DNA of 64,000 nt from contig NZ_JACIFA010000011.1 of NCBI RefSeq assembly GCF_014197135.1, forward strand, positions 1 to 64,000. The letters are read 5' to 3'. Below, piece by piece: positions 26,156 to 35,479 of this stretch. Source of the DNA: Sphingomonas zeae. GTDB lineage: Bacteria; Pseudomonadota; Alphaproteobacteria; Sphingomonadales; Sphingomonadaceae. How positions within the stretch are numbered: the stretch's first letter is position 1; every line of letters starts with the position of its first letter. A program made the translations under genes and the position numbers. The notes under the pieces are model-generated. The model searched no databases, was not told the DNA's origin, and worked only from the letters and a program-made list of their open reading frames with translations.

Positions 26156-26468
26156 GTCAGCGAACAGGTCCGTTCTCCCAATACCGGCCGCCTTGATCCG
26201 ACGGCCGGGGCCGTCCGAACCGGACGACTGATCCCGATCATTAGCCTAGGTCTACGCCAACTCGGCAAGGGATGACTTGATGGATATCAAGCATTTATCC
26301 CGAAGGCCAATGCTGAACCATTGGGCCGCTATGCGCAGCGCGGGGCTTCCCTCGCTGCGGGCTGCTGGCCTCAGGACGGATCGTCGTCAGAGGTCGGCCA
26401 ATTCCGCGAGGACCGGACGCATTCGGATGCCATCTTGTTCCGGGCCGTTTGCGATCAACCGATCCTGT
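26156..26468. other. Gap between the glycosyltransferase operon and the LysR gene
   Basis: I see no convincing coding sequence here. The one notable element is the FNR-type box at 26277-26290. The segment should contain the promoter of the glycosyltransferase operon. Confidence 0.5.
26277..26290. promoter_or_regulatory. Perfect FNR/FixK-type box
   Basis: TTGATGGATATCAA fits the consensus TTGAT-N4-ATCAA exactly. It lies about 120 bases upstream of the glycosyltransferase start and 180 bases beyond the end of the LysR gene, so the glycosyltransferase operon is the likely target. A site of this exact form by chance in a few hundred bases of GC-rich DNA is unlikely. Confidence 0.55.
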
Positions 26469-27380
26469 CTAGCTCTGCCCCGCCAGCAACCCGCGCGCGC
26501 AGCTTTGCACATGATCGGCGATCAGCTTGAACGCCGCGCTCATCGGAGACTGGCGGCGCCAGGCAATGGCGATCGATCGATGGGCACGCCAGCCCTGGAC
26601 GGGCAGGATCTTCAGGCCCGCGGCCCCGCCCACCTCCGATCGCAGATACAGGCTGGGCAGTAGCGTGAGGCCCAGTCCACTGGCGACCATCTGGTGCAAG
26701 CTGTCCAGACTGGTACCGTAATAATCCGGCGCGATCGTCATGCCATAATGGTCGGCGACCTCGGCGGCCTGGCGTGCGAGGTGGTGGCGCGGGTCGAGCG
26801 TCAGTAGCGGGCTGCCGATCAGGTCCTTCCGCGTCGCCTCGGTGGCGGCATCGATCGGATGGTCGAGCGCGGCAACCAGATGCAACGGTTCGCGGAACAG
26901 CGGCTCGATCGTCAGGTCGTCGCCGGCCATGGGCAGCGGCCCGAGCACGACATCGATGTCGCCGCGCGATAGTTCCCTCACCTGTTCGTCCGGGATGCCC
27001 TCGCGCACATGCAGGCGCAGACGCGGGGCCATGCGGTGGAGCTCGGCGATGATCGGCGACAACAGATACGGCCCGAGCGTCGGCGTCGTCGCCAGCTTGA
27101 GCGTGCCGGTCAGGCTGTCGGACGAGCCCGCCGCCAGTGCGACGATGTCGCTCGCATCGCTCAACATGCGGCGCGCGGTCGCGACGATACTACGCCCCAC
27201 CGGCGTCAATATCGCGCCCGCCACGCCACGCTCCAGCAGCTTGGTGCCCAGACGCTCTTCCAGCGCGCGAATCTGCTGGCTGAGCGTCGGCTGCGAAACA
27301 TTGGCCGCCCGGGCCGCGAGCACGAACGACCCGGTGTCCGCAATCGTGACCAGATATTCGAGCTGACGCAGCGTGGGCAT
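26469..27380 (-). CDS. OxyR-like LysR-family regulator lacking the redox cysteines
   Basis: The 303-residue protein has an N-terminal winged helix (LRQLEYLVTIADTGSF, VSQPTLSQQIRALEERLG) and an OxyR-type effector domain (GTLKLATTPTLGPYLLS, LFREPLHLVAA, LLTLDPRHHLARQAAEV). In OxyR the segment after LL-LE/D holds the peroxide-reactive Cys199, with Cys208 nearby. Here this position reads DPRHHLARQA, and the only cysteine is near the C-terminus. It is therefore an OxyR relative that probably does not sense peroxide by a disulphide. An ATAG-N7-CTAT motif of OxyR type lies just before its start, suggesting self-control. Confidence 0.85.
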   Translation of the reverse strand: MPTLRQLEYLVTIADTGSFVLAARAANVSQPTLSQQIRALEERLGTKLLERGVAGAILTPVGRSIVATARRMLSDASDIVALAAGSSDSLTGTLKLATTPTLGPYLLSPIIAELHRMAPRLRLHVREGIPDEQVRELSRGDIDVVLGPLPMAGDDLTIEPLFREPLHLVAALDHPIDAATEATRKDLIGSPLLTLDPRHHLARQAAEVADHYGMTIAPDYYGTSLDSLHQMVASGLGLTLLPSLYLRSEVGGAAGLKILPVQGWRAHRSIAIAWRRQSPMSAAFKLIADHVQSCARGLLAGQS

Positions 27381-27388
27381 AACGCCCT

Positions 27389-27403
27389 ATAGCCGCTGGC
27401 TAT
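27389..27403. promoter_or_regulatory. ATAG-N7-CTAT palindrome, probable LysR/OxyR-type operator
   Basis: ATAGCCGCTGGCTAT is a perfect six-base palindrome around three bases and fits one half of the OxyR consensus (ATAG-N7-CTAT). It lies nine bases from the start codon of the OxyR-like gene and about 165 bases before the ABC gene, so it could act on either side. Confidence 0.5.
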
Positions 27404-27565
27404 GGCGCGGACATCACAATTCCAATTGGCCTTGGTTATGGCACGCCGTTAACTCCATTTTACACGGATTAGGCCGAAACAGACCTATGACGAGGGGGCG
27501 TTTGGGCGTCGGCGGTCTTTCCCTGCCAGTTCCGGCTCGACCAGGGTATAGCAAAGGGGCGTATT

Positions 27566-29245
27566 GTGGCGGCGCAGCGACTAGGATTTCGGGATGCGGT
27601 GGGCTGGCTGTCGCAGATCATAGGCCCTGATGCGGCCTATATCCGCCTCGGCATCGTCTATACCATCGCGATCAGCCTGTTGGCCCTGGCGACGCCGATT
27701 TCGGTGCAGCTGCTCATCAACAGCGTTGCCAACACCGCCATGCCCGCCCCGCTCTGGGCGCTGTCCGGCGTTCTGCTGCTGCTGCTGCTGCTGGTCGCGG
27801 GCCTCAGCGCGCTTCGGGTCTGGATCATGGCGGCGTTCGAGCGTCGCCTGTTCTCGCGCGTAGTGGCCGAGGTCACGGTGCGCGCGGTGCACGCGCAGGA
27901 CCCCTTTTTCGCCGACGGCAATCGCGGCGACTTGTTCAATCGCTATTTCGACCTGGTGGTCGTCCAGAAGTCGGTGCCCAGCCTGGTCATCGGCGCCTTC
28001 ACGATCGTTCTTCAGGCGGTGATCGGGCTGACCATCACCAGTTTCTACCATCCCGTCTTCCTCGCCTTCAACGTCGTGTTGGTGGCGGCGTTGCTGCTGG
28101 TCTGGATGTTGTGGCGACGTGGCGCGATCAGCGGTGCCGTGGCGCTCAGCCATGCCAAGCACAATGCCGCCCGCTGGCTGGAAAGCGTCGGCGGGTCGAA
28201 CGGCTTTTACAAGTCGATCCGCCATCTCGACTTCGCCATGGCCCGATCGGAGGCGATGACCGCCACCTATGTTGATACGCATCGCCGCTATTTCCGTTAT
28301 CAGTTCGCGCAGACGGTCGCGTTCCTGCTGATCTACGCCTTTGCCAGCGCCGGGCTGTTGCTGCTGGGCGGCATGTTGATCCTGCGCGGACAATTGTCGC
28401 TCGGGCAATTGGTCGCGGCGGAGTTGATCCTGTCGGGCGTGTTCTATGGCATCTCGCAGTTCGGCTGGTATCTCGACACCTTCTACGATCTGGTCGCCAG
28501 TTCCGAGGAGTTGTCGCTGCTCTTCGCCATCCCGCAGGAGCCGACGGTGCGCGGTGACAATGGCCCACGCGACGGTTCGGTCAAACTGACCGACGTGGCA
28601 TTCGGCGATGCGCGCTACACCCTGGCCCTCGCCGCCGGGGAACAGCTCGTCACCGTGGCTGAGCCGGGGGCAGAGCGGCGCCTGGCCATGCTGCTGAAAC
28701 GGCATACCCTGCCCGATCGCGGCCTGATCCGCATCGGCAATGCCGATCTGGGCTCATTCGACATGTATCACCTCCGCTCGGACGTGACCGTGCTCGACCG
28801 CTCTACGATCGTGGAGGTCACGATCCGCGAATATCTCCGTCTCGCCTCGGGCGAACTGGCCGAAAACGCGATGGAGGCGCTGGCACTGGTCGGACTGGAA
28901 CGCCGCCTGGCCAGCCTGCCGCAAGGGCTCGACACCCCGCTGGGGTCGACCGGCTATCCGCTCAGCGTCGGCGAGACCATGGCGCTCAAGCTCGCCAATG
29001 CCCTGCTCGTACGGCCCAAGCTGTTGCTGCTCGGCCAGCTATACGACCTGTTGCCGCCCCACCGACTGCGGGCGGCGCTGCGTCTGCTGAAAGACCATGG
29101 CACGACCGTGCTGTTGTGCACTGGCCGCCCCGAGGACATGGAACTGGACGGTTATCTCTATCTGGGCCTGACCGAACAGCGTCGTTTCGACCGGCTTGCC
29201 GACCTCGAGACCGCCTACAGCCGGGAGGACGCGCATGTCGCCTGA
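27566..29245 (+). CDS. ABC exporter-like protein with a degenerate ATPase domain
   Basis: The 559-residue protein starts with GTG behind AAAGGGG. A six-helix exporter domain fills residues 20-310 (helices near 28-50, 63-85, 150-190 and 255-300). The C-terminal domain (from about 335) follows the ABC ATPase fold but has lost the key residues. The Walker A position reads VAEPGAERRL with no lysine, the Q-loop position has Asp (VTVLDRST), the signature is LSVGE, Walker B is LLLLGQLYD without the DE pair, and no switch histidine is seen. It overlaps an HlyD-like adaptor gene, with a TolC-like gene after that. It may pair with an active ATPase elsewhere or serve as a channel or scaffold. Confidence 0.85.
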   Translation: MAAQRLGFRDAVGWLSQIIGPDAAYIRLGIVYTIAISLLALATPISVQLLINSVANTAMPAPLWALSGVLLLLLLLVAGLSALRVWIMAAFERRLFSRVVAEVTVRAVHAQDPFFADGNRGDLFNRYFDLVVVQKSVPSLVIGAFTIVLQAVIGLTITSFYHPVFLAFNVVLVAALLLVWMLWRRGAISGAVALSHAKHNAARWLESVGGSNGFYKSIRHLDFAMARSEAMTATYVDTHRRYFRYQFAQTVAFLLIYAFASAGLLLLGGMLILRGQLSLGQLVAAELILSGVFYGISQFGWYLDTFYDLVASSEELSLLFAIPQEPTVRGDNGPRDGSVKLTDVAFGDARYTLALAAGEQLVTVAEPGAERRLAMLLKRHTLPDRGLIRIGNADLGSFDMYHLRSDVTVLDRSTIVEVTIREYLRLASGELAENAMEALALVGLERRLASLPQGLDTPLGSTGYPLSVGETMALKLANALLVRPKLLLLGQLYDLLPPHRLRAALRLLKDHGTTVLLCTGRPEDMELDGYLYLGLTEQRRFDRLADLETAYSREDAHVA

Positions 29246-30311
29246 CCATCTCGCGCATTTCCGCACCCTTGCCTCGCTACGCCCGCCCCGGGTCACGCTC
29301 GCCATCGCCTGGATCCTGACGATCGGCATAGCGGCGGTCGCGTTCATCCTGTTCTGTGTGCCGTGGTTACAGACCGCGCAGGGGCGTGGACAGGTCGTCT
29401 CGCTCGATCCGCAGGACCGCGCCCAGGATGTGACGGCGTTAGTGCCCGGCCAGGTCGAGCGCTGGTACGTGCATGACGGCCAGCATGTGAACCGCGGCGA
29501 CCCGATCGCGCGCATCGTCGACCTCGATCCCAACCTGTTGTCGCGCCTCGCCGCCGAGCGCGCGCAGGTACAAGCCGAGATCGCGTCAGTCCGCCAGTCG
29601 CAGGCCGTCGCCCAGCTCGACGTCAACCGCACCCGTCAGCTGTTTTCCGAAGGGCTGGCCTCGCGGCGCGATTACGAACAGGCACAGATCAAGGTCGCGG
29701 ACTCCGGCGCCAAGCTGGCGGAATCGCGTGCCAAGCTGAACCGGATCGAGGTGCAGCTGAACCGCCAGTCGGCGCAGCTCGTTCGGGCGCCGCGCGCTGG
29801 CCGTATCCAGAATCTCAATGCGGCGGCGGGGGGAGCCTATGTGTCGGCGGGGACCGCGCTGGCGGTCGTCGCGCCCGAGCAGGTCGAGCGTGCGGTGGAG
29901 CTGATGATCGACGGCCGCGACGTGCCTTTGCTGCGCCCGGGTCGTCCGGTACGGCTGGAGTTCGAGGGCTGGCCCGCGATCCAGTTCAGCGGCTGGCCAT
30001 CGGTCGCCTATGGCTTTTTCGACGGTCGCGTCCGCACGATCGACCCCAATGCCAATACGCAAGGGCTGTTCCGCATTCTGGTCGAGCCGGCGCCTGGCAA
30101 GCCCGCCTGGCCCGACCGCCGCTTCGTCCGCCTGGGCGGCAAGGTACAGGGCTGGGTGCAGGGCGAAACGGTGACAGTCGGCTATGAACTTTGGCGCCAG
30201 CTCAACGACTTCCCGCTGGAGTTCGGCCAGACCGCCAGCGACAAGCAAGGCGAGAAGGACGGCAAGGACGACGACAAGAAGGTCGCGGCCAAGGCGGGCA
30301 AGCCGAAATGA
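29235..30311 (+). CDS. HlyD-family periplasmic adaptor protein
   Basis: The 358-residue protein has one N-terminal membrane helix (about residues 22-44). A biotinyl-lipoyl-like segment follows (ALVPGQVERWYVHDGQHVNR), then a long coiled coil (about 100-185) and the second half of the lipoyl fold (RAPRAGRIQNLN). The C-terminus is a charged lysine/aspartate-rich tail (KQGEKDGKDDDKK). It joins the ABC protein to the TolC-like channel. The start at 29235 overlaps the ABC gene by 11 bases. The stop overlaps the TolC gene start (ATGA). Confidence 0.87.
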   Translation: MSPDHLAHFRTLASLRPPRVTLAIAWILTIGIAAVAFILFCVPWLQTAQGRGQVVSLDPQDRAQDVTALVPGQVERWYVHDGQHVNRGDPIARIVDLDPNLLSRLAAERAQVQAEIASVRQSQAVAQLDVNRTRQLFSEGLASRRDYEQAQIKVADSGAKLAESRAKLNRIEVQLNRQSAQLVRAPRAGRIQNLNAAAGGAYVSAGTALAVVAPEQVERAVELMIDGRDVPLLRPGRPVRLEFEGWPAIQFSGWPSVAYGFFDGRVRTIDPNANTQGLFRILVEPAPGKPAWPDRRFVRLGGKVQGWVQGETVTVGYELWRQLNDFPLEFGQTASDKQGEKDGKDDDKKVAAKAGKPK

Positions 30312-31768
30312 TACGGTCGCTGCTCCTCATATCCGCGCTGGTCATCGCCCCCGCTCTGGCCGCGCCCGCCACGGCCCAGCGTATCCAGGCGAACCCGACG
30401 CCGCCCCCCGCGACCGTGCCCGGCTCGGCGCCGCTGACCCTGGGCGAAGTGTTGCGCGCCTCCGCCCGCGCCGCTCCGCAGATCGTCGAGGCGCTGGCCA
30501 AGATACGCTCCGCCGAGGGACGCGCCCTCACCGCCAGCGGCGCCTTCGATACGGTGTTCGAGGCCGACGGGCGGTCGCGCGCGCTGGGCTATTACGACGG
30601 CACCGTCGCCTCCGCGAGCGCGACCCGCCCGCTGACCGACAATGGCGGTTACGTCTATGGCGGCTACCGCGTCAGCCGCGGCAACTTTCCGATCTACGAG
30701 GACCAGAACTACACCAACCGCCTGGGTGAGGTGAAGGTCGGCGCGCTGTATTCGCTGCTGCGCGACCGATTGGTGGACGAACGCCGCACGCGGCGCACGC
30801 TGGCCTCGGGCGATATCGACATTGCACAGTTCGAGCGGGAAGCGGTGGCGATTGGGGTGCAGCGGCGCGCGATCGACGCCTATCAGAACTGGGTCGCCGC
30901 CGGCTTGCGCCTGCGCGCCTATCGCGATCTGCTGGACCTGTCGCAAAACCGGCGTGGCGGCCTCGCCCGGCAGGTCGAACTCGGCGCGCGGCCGGACATA
31001 TTGCTCGCGGAGAACGACCAGAATCTCGTCCGGCGCCGTGCTTTGGTCGTGCGGGCCGAGGGGGATTTCCAGGCGGCGGCCAATGCCCTGTCGCTCTATT
31101 ATCGCGATGCCGCAGGGGAGCCGGTGCTGGTCGGTCCGGAGCGCCTTCCCCGCGACGCCGAGGCCTTGTCCGGCGTGACCGTCGCGGCGCGCCAGGATTT
31201 CCAGCAGCGTCGTCCCGATTTGCAGGTGCTGCTGGCGCGGATCGACCAGGGTTCTGCGCGTCTGGCGCTGGCGCAGAACGAACTCCGTCCGCGGCTCGAC
31301 CTGCGGGGTGAGATGGGCAAGGATGTCGGCCCGATCGGTCTGGGCGGCGCCAGTCGCACGCCGCTGGAAGCGGCGGTGGGCTTCCGCTTTTCCATGCCGC
31401 TTCAGAACCGTGCAGCAAAGGGGCGGATCGTCGAGGCCCAGGCGGAAATGGACGCGCTGGCGGCGCGAAGCCGCTTCCTGCGCGACCAGATCGCCATCGA
31501 GGTGGAAGGCATCACCATCGGTGTCGATGCCGCCGAAAAGCTGGCCGCGATCGCAGAGCAGGAGCGCGAGCTGGCCGAACGGCTCGCCGCCGCCGAGCGC
31601 AGGCGGTTCGAACTGGGGTCGAGCGACTTCTTTCTGGTCAACCAGCGCGAGGAAACGGCGAACGACGCGCGCGTGCGGCTGATCGACGCCCAGGCACGGA
31701 TTGCGGCGGCTCGCGCCGAACTGGCGGCCGCCACCGCCGATCGCGCGGCCCTGGGCTTGGAGCTTTAA
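30308..31768 (+). CDS. TolC-family outer-membrane channel protein
   Basis: The 486-residue protein has a cleavable signal peptide (residues 1-24). Two outer-membrane efflux repeats follow, with LGEVLRASARAAPQIVEALAKI in the first and RRPDLQVLLARIDQGSA with a long coiled coil near the C-terminus in the second. It is the third gene of the secretion-like operon. The N-terminal helix is interrupted by a segment with many Tyr and Gly residues (about 75-130), which is somewhat unusual for TolC proteins. The exported molecule cannot be named, as no RTX-type substrate gene lies nearby. Confidence 0.85.
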   Translation: MIRSLLLISALVIAPALAAPATAQRIQANPTPPPATVPGSAPLTLGEVLRASARAAPQIVEALAKIRSAEGRALTASGAFDTVFEADGRSRALGYYDGTVASASATRPLTDNGGYVYGGYRVSRGNFPIYEDQNYTNRLGEVKVGALYSLLRDRLVDERRTRRTLASGDIDIAQFEREAVAIGVQRRAIDAYQNWVAAGLRLRAYRDLLDLSQNRRGGLARQVELGARPDILLAENDQNLVRRRALVVRAEGDFQAAANALSLYYRDAAGEPVLVGPERLPRDAEALSGVTVAARQDFQQRRPDLQVLLARIDQGSARLALAQNELRPRLDLRGEMGKDVGPIGLGGASRTPLEAAVGFRFSMPLQNRAAKGRIVEAQAEMDALAARSRFLRDQIAIEVEGITIGVDAAEKLAAIAEQERELAERLAAAERRRFELGSSDFFLVNQREETANDARVRLIDAQARIAAARAELAAATADRAALGLEL

Positions 31769-31819
31769 AGTCCGATCCACCTGTGTGGAAGCGGCACCGG
31801 CCCACGGCCCCGGCCGACG

Positions 31820-34327
31820 CTATGCCCGATCCATCACCCGGTCGGCGTCGGCGATGGTCGCGAGTGCGACCGGGTGGCCATAGCGATAGCCTTGCCCAAA
31901 CCGACATCCCAGCTGCCGCAGACGTTCGGCCTGCCATTGGGTCTCGATGCCCTCGGCGATCACCAGCTTGCCGAGCCCCGCGCCCAGCCCGATGATCGCG
32001 CCGACGATGGGCAACGTCCCGCCATCGGTTTCGTCCAGCCCGGCGACGAAGGACTGATCGATCTTGATCCGGTCCACCGGCAGATCGCGCAGATGGACGA
32101 GCGAAGCATAGCCGGTGCCGAAGTCATCGAGCGCGATGCAAACGCCCGCCTCGTGCAGCGTGCGCAGGCTGGCCAGGATGCTGTCCGCCGCCCGGTCGAG
32201 CATCACGCCCTCGGTCACTTCGACGCACAACCGCGCGGGGGCAATGCCGTGATGGGCCAGCCGATCGAGCACGAGCCGTGCCGAGCGAGGCCCGGCCAGT
32301 TGCGCCGAGGTGAAGTTGACGCACACCACGCCCAGCGCCTCGCCCCCCTCGTTGAGCGCGGCCAGCGCCAATTCGAGGACATGTTCCTGGATGCGCAGGC
32401 CGATCCGCTCCGCGACCAGCACATCGGCGAAGCGATCCGGGGTCATCAGCCCATGAACCGGGTGGTTCCAGCGGAGCAGCACCTCATGTCCGCATACCAT
32501 CTCGGTCTCCAGCGACACGATGGGCTGCAAGTACAGCATGAAATCGCCGCGTTCCAACGCCTGCTCGGCCTCGCCGGCAAAGGCCATCTGGAGGTCGCGC
32601 AGGCCGCTTTGCAGCGGATCGTAGCGCACATAGCGTCCGCGCCCCACTCGCTTTGCGGTATAGAGCGCCAGATCGGCATTATGGTAGAGCAGGTCCAGCG
32701 CCTGCGCATCGTCGGGGTAGCGCGCCGACCCGATGCTGAGCGACAGGGTTCGAGTACGGTCGCGCGGATGCCATAGCTCGCCCTGAACGCTGGCGATCTG
32801 TTCCGCCAGCATGGTCTCGACATGCACGGACCCGGGGCAGAGGATCGCAAACTCGTCACCGCCGATCCGCGACACCCGCACATCGGCCATCGCGCGGACG
32901 ATCCCGTCCAGCGCCGATCCGACATGGCATAGCAGCATGTCGCCGCTGGCATGGCCCAGCCGGTCGTTCACGTCCTTCAGATGATCGACGTCGATCAGGA
33001 ACAGGCTGAACGGCATGGCCGCGCTCATCAGGGCGTTCGCCTGCTGCTGAAAGGCGGCGCGGTTGCCCAGGCCGGTCAGGAAGTCGGTCTGCGCCGCCAG
33101 CCGCAGCGTCTTGGTCTCGGCCAGATCGATCTCACGACGTTGGCGCGCCTGATCGAGTTCGAGCCTGATCCGCCGAAACCGATCGGCGATCGCCAGCGAC
33201 AGGACCAGCGCCTCGAAGGCGAGCGCCACGAAGGTCCCCATGTCCACCACGTCGCTCTGCGCCATGAAGCCCAGATTGCGGGCCAACCGCAGGACGAACA
33301 GGGCGATGACCGGGCTCCAGCCGATCATGTAGAACCAGATGACGCGGCTGCCCCGCCGTGCCGCGACCGCGCAGGACCAGGCGACCAGCACCGAGGTCGC
33401 GGCGATGTCGTAATTGAGGAGCCGATCGGTCGGCACCGGGGGCAGCCAGATATCGGCGGCGGCCGCCACGCCCAGCACCGCACCCCCGATCGCCAGCCCA
33501 TGTCCCGCCTTGGCCAGGCCGGGTGGCAATACTCCGTCCTCGATCACCGAGAAGAAGAACATGTTGCCCGCCGCGACCATCAGGCCGACGAGCACGAATT
33601 CGATCCGCACCGCGATCGGCCCGACCAGTCCCGGTACGACCAGCGCCGCCGTGTTGGTCCATATCAGGCCGTACACCAGCGCGACCGAGACCCAGAGGAG
33701 ATACCAGCGTTGAAAGGCGGGACGCCGCCCGGCATGGATGACGAGGTTATAGAGAAGCGCCGACAGCAGCGTTCCCGCGAACAGGCCGGCGAGCACCAGC
33801 CAACCGACATCCGCACCGTTCATCCCGCTGCCCGGTCGGGCGACGACCTTCCGCATCAGCGACAGGTCGTCGATGTGGCGGAACCCGATATATAGCCCGC
33901 GTATATCGTGCCCCGGCGGCGCGACCACGAATTTCAGCAACCCGCCGGGTGTCCAGTGTTCCTTCAGTTCGGCATAGGAGAGCGAATGCCGTGTCGTGCG
34001 GTTGCGACCGACGATCAGCACGCCGATCCGGTCGAAACGCGTCTGGTCGATCAGCAGGTCCCAGCTGGCGGGCAAAGCTCCCAGCTGCGACGCATCGAGG
34101 CGGAGCCACAGCCAGTCCGGTCCGCGCGTCGGCGCCTCCGCCCCGCAGCGATAGGGCGCATCGACGATCCGGGCGTCGCTGGTGTCATCGGGCAGCGTGG
34201 CGCTGCAGGCCGATCGATGCAGATCGACGGGCGCGGCCGACGCCGTTCCCGACATCAGCCCGGCAAGGACCAGCATCCATGCGAGGCCCCACCCCCTGAT
34301 GTCCCCTAGCAGCTTCGCGGCATTCAT
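31820..34327 (-). CDS. Membrane GGDEF/EAL protein with 7TMR-DISM sensor
   Basis: The 835-residue protein has a signal peptide (1-31), a periplasmic DISM-type sensing domain (about 32-165), seven membrane helices (about 175-375) and a short coiled coil. A GGDEF domain with the intact motif RIGGDEFAIL (about residue 489) and an EAL domain follow. The EAL motif reads EVLLR (about residue 612), and DDFGTGYASL and IKIDQSFV are intact, so both synthesis and breakdown of c-di-GMP are possible. I chose the ATG at 34327, which opens on the signal peptide; a longer start has poor coding character. It converges on the TolC operon. Confidence 0.88.
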   Translation of the reverse strand: MNAAKLLGDIRGWGLAWMLVLAGLMSGTASAAPVDLHRSACSATLPDDTSDARIVDAPYRCGAEAPTRGPDWLWLRLDASQLGALPASWDLLIDQTRFDRIGVLIVGRNRTTRHSLSYAELKEHWTPGGLLKFVVAPPGHDIRGLYIGFRHIDDLSLMRKVVARPGSGMNGADVGWLVLAGLFAGTLLSALLYNLVIHAGRRPAFQRWYLLWVSVALVYGLIWTNTAALVVPGLVGPIAVRIEFVLVGLMVAAGNMFFFSVIEDGVLPPGLAKAGHGLAIGGAVLGVAAAADIWLPPVPTDRLLNYDIAATSVLVAWSCAVAARRGSRVIWFYMIGWSPVIALFVLRLARNLGFMAQSDVVDMGTFVALAFEALVLSLAIADRFRRIRLELDQARQRREIDLAETKTLRLAAQTDFLTGLGNRAAFQQQANALMSAAMPFSLFLIDVDHLKDVNDRLGHASGDMLLCHVGSALDGIVRAMADVRVSRIGGDEFAILCPGSVHVETMLAEQIASVQGELWHPRDRTRTLSLSIGSARYPDDAQALDLLYHNADLALYTAKRVGRGRYVRYDPLQSGLRDLQMAFAGEAEQALERGDFMLYLQPIVSLETEMVCGHEVLLRWNHPVHGLMTPDRFADVLVAERIGLRIQEHVLELALAALNEGGEALGVVCVNFTSAQLAGPRSARLVLDRLAHHGIAPARLCVEVTEGVMLDRAADSILASLRTLHEAGVCIALDDFGTGYASLVHLRDLPVDRIKIDQSFVAGLDETDGGTLPIVGAIIGLGAGLGKLVIAEGIETQWQAERLRQLGCRFGQGYRYGHPVALATIADADRVMDRA

Positions 34328-34602
34328 GCCGGCCCGTCCTCGATCTGGTTTGATGTGACAGAATAAGACGGCCGATCCCGCAGAGCCCCCGCTCCCCGCC
34401 GCTTCCCGACCGCGCCACTGCCCGGTTTTTCGCATCTGCGTCAATCTCCATATGTCAGACCTTTGAAAGTGCTACGTCTTTTCCTGACCACCGGGATTTG
34501 CGGGCGCCGCTTGCCGTGGGAAACCGACTGCGCAGGCCCTTTCGCGGGTGGCAGCGCAGCTCGTCTCTGGCGGTCTGCGCGTGCTTTGGGCATGGGGGGC
34601 GC

Positions 34603-35466
34603 ATGACGTTGTTCCATCGGATTGCCCGGTCGCTTCCCGCCTCGCTTTCATTGCTATTTGCGGCCTGTTCGCCGCTGACCGCCTTCGACCGTCTGGTGCC
34701 GAAGGATGGCGGTGGCAGGCGGGTCGCCAGGACGCTGGCCTATGGGCCGGATGCGCGGCAGACGCTCGACATCTATGTGCCTCGCGCCGCCGGGTCCGGC
34801 GCGCGGCCCGTCGTCATCTTCTTCTATGGCGGCAGCTGGAACAGCGGCACGCGGACCGGCTACGCCTTTGTGGGGCGGGCACTGGCGGCGCAGGGTTTCA
34901 CGGTGGTGATCCCGGATTACCGGCTCGTCCCCGCCATTCGCTATCCCGCCTTTGTCGAGGATGGCGCCGCAGCGGTGCGCTGGACCCGCGCACATATCGC
35001 CCGGTACGGCGGTGATCCCAGCCGGCTGGTGCTGATGGGCCATTCGGCGGGAGCCTATATCGCCGCGATGCTGGCGGTCGACGACCGCTGGCTGGGACGG
35101 GATCGACAGGCGGTGCGGGGGCTGGTCGGCTTGGCCGGGCCTTATGACTTTGCGCCCTTCGACGTGGATGTCAGCCGCGCGGCATTCGGGACATGGCCGC
35201 GCCCGATGGAAACCCAGCCCGTCCATTGGGCGGGCGCAGGCGACCCACCCGCGCTGCTGCTGGTCGGCGGCGAGGACAAGACGGTCCTTCCGCGCAACAG
35301 CGAGGCGCTGGCGGCCCGCCTACGAGAGGGCGGCGTACCCGTGACGCTACGCTCCTACCCCAAGCTGAGCCATGTCGGGCTGATCCTGTCGGTCGCCCGC
35401 CCCTTTCGCGGCCGCGCGCCGGTGGTGGCCGATGTCGCCAGCTTCGTGCGGCAGGTGACGCGCTAA
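34603..35466 (+). CDS. Alpha/beta-hydrolase lipoprotein (carboxylesterase-like)
   Basis: The 287-residue protein has a lipobox LFAAC (Cys22), so it is attached to the periplasmic face of a membrane. The hydrolase core has FFYGGSWNSG (oxyanion segment), GHSAGAYIAA with nucleophile Ser148, GGEDKTVLP with the acidic residue, and the catalytic His in KLSHVGL. This fits the BD-FAE/hormone-sensitive-lipase-like esterases. The ATG at 34603 has GGGGGGC upstream, and the frame before it is not coding. The substrate is unknown. Confidence 0.85.
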   Translation: MTLFHRIARSLPASLSLLFAACSPLTAFDRLVPKDGGGRRVARTLAYGPDARQTLDIYVPRAAGSGARPVVIFFYGGSWNSGTRTGYAFVGRALAAQGFTVVIPDYRLVPAIRYPAFVEDGAAAVRWTRAHIARYGGDPSRLVLMGHSAGAYIAAMLAVDDRWLGRDRQAVRGLVGLAGPYDFAPFDVDVSRAAFGTWPRPMETQPVHWAGAGDPPALLLVGGEDKTVLPRNSEALAARLREGGVPVTLRSYPKLSHVGLILSVARPFRGRAPVVADVASFVRQVTR

Positions 35467-35479
35467 CGAGCGTCCGGGA

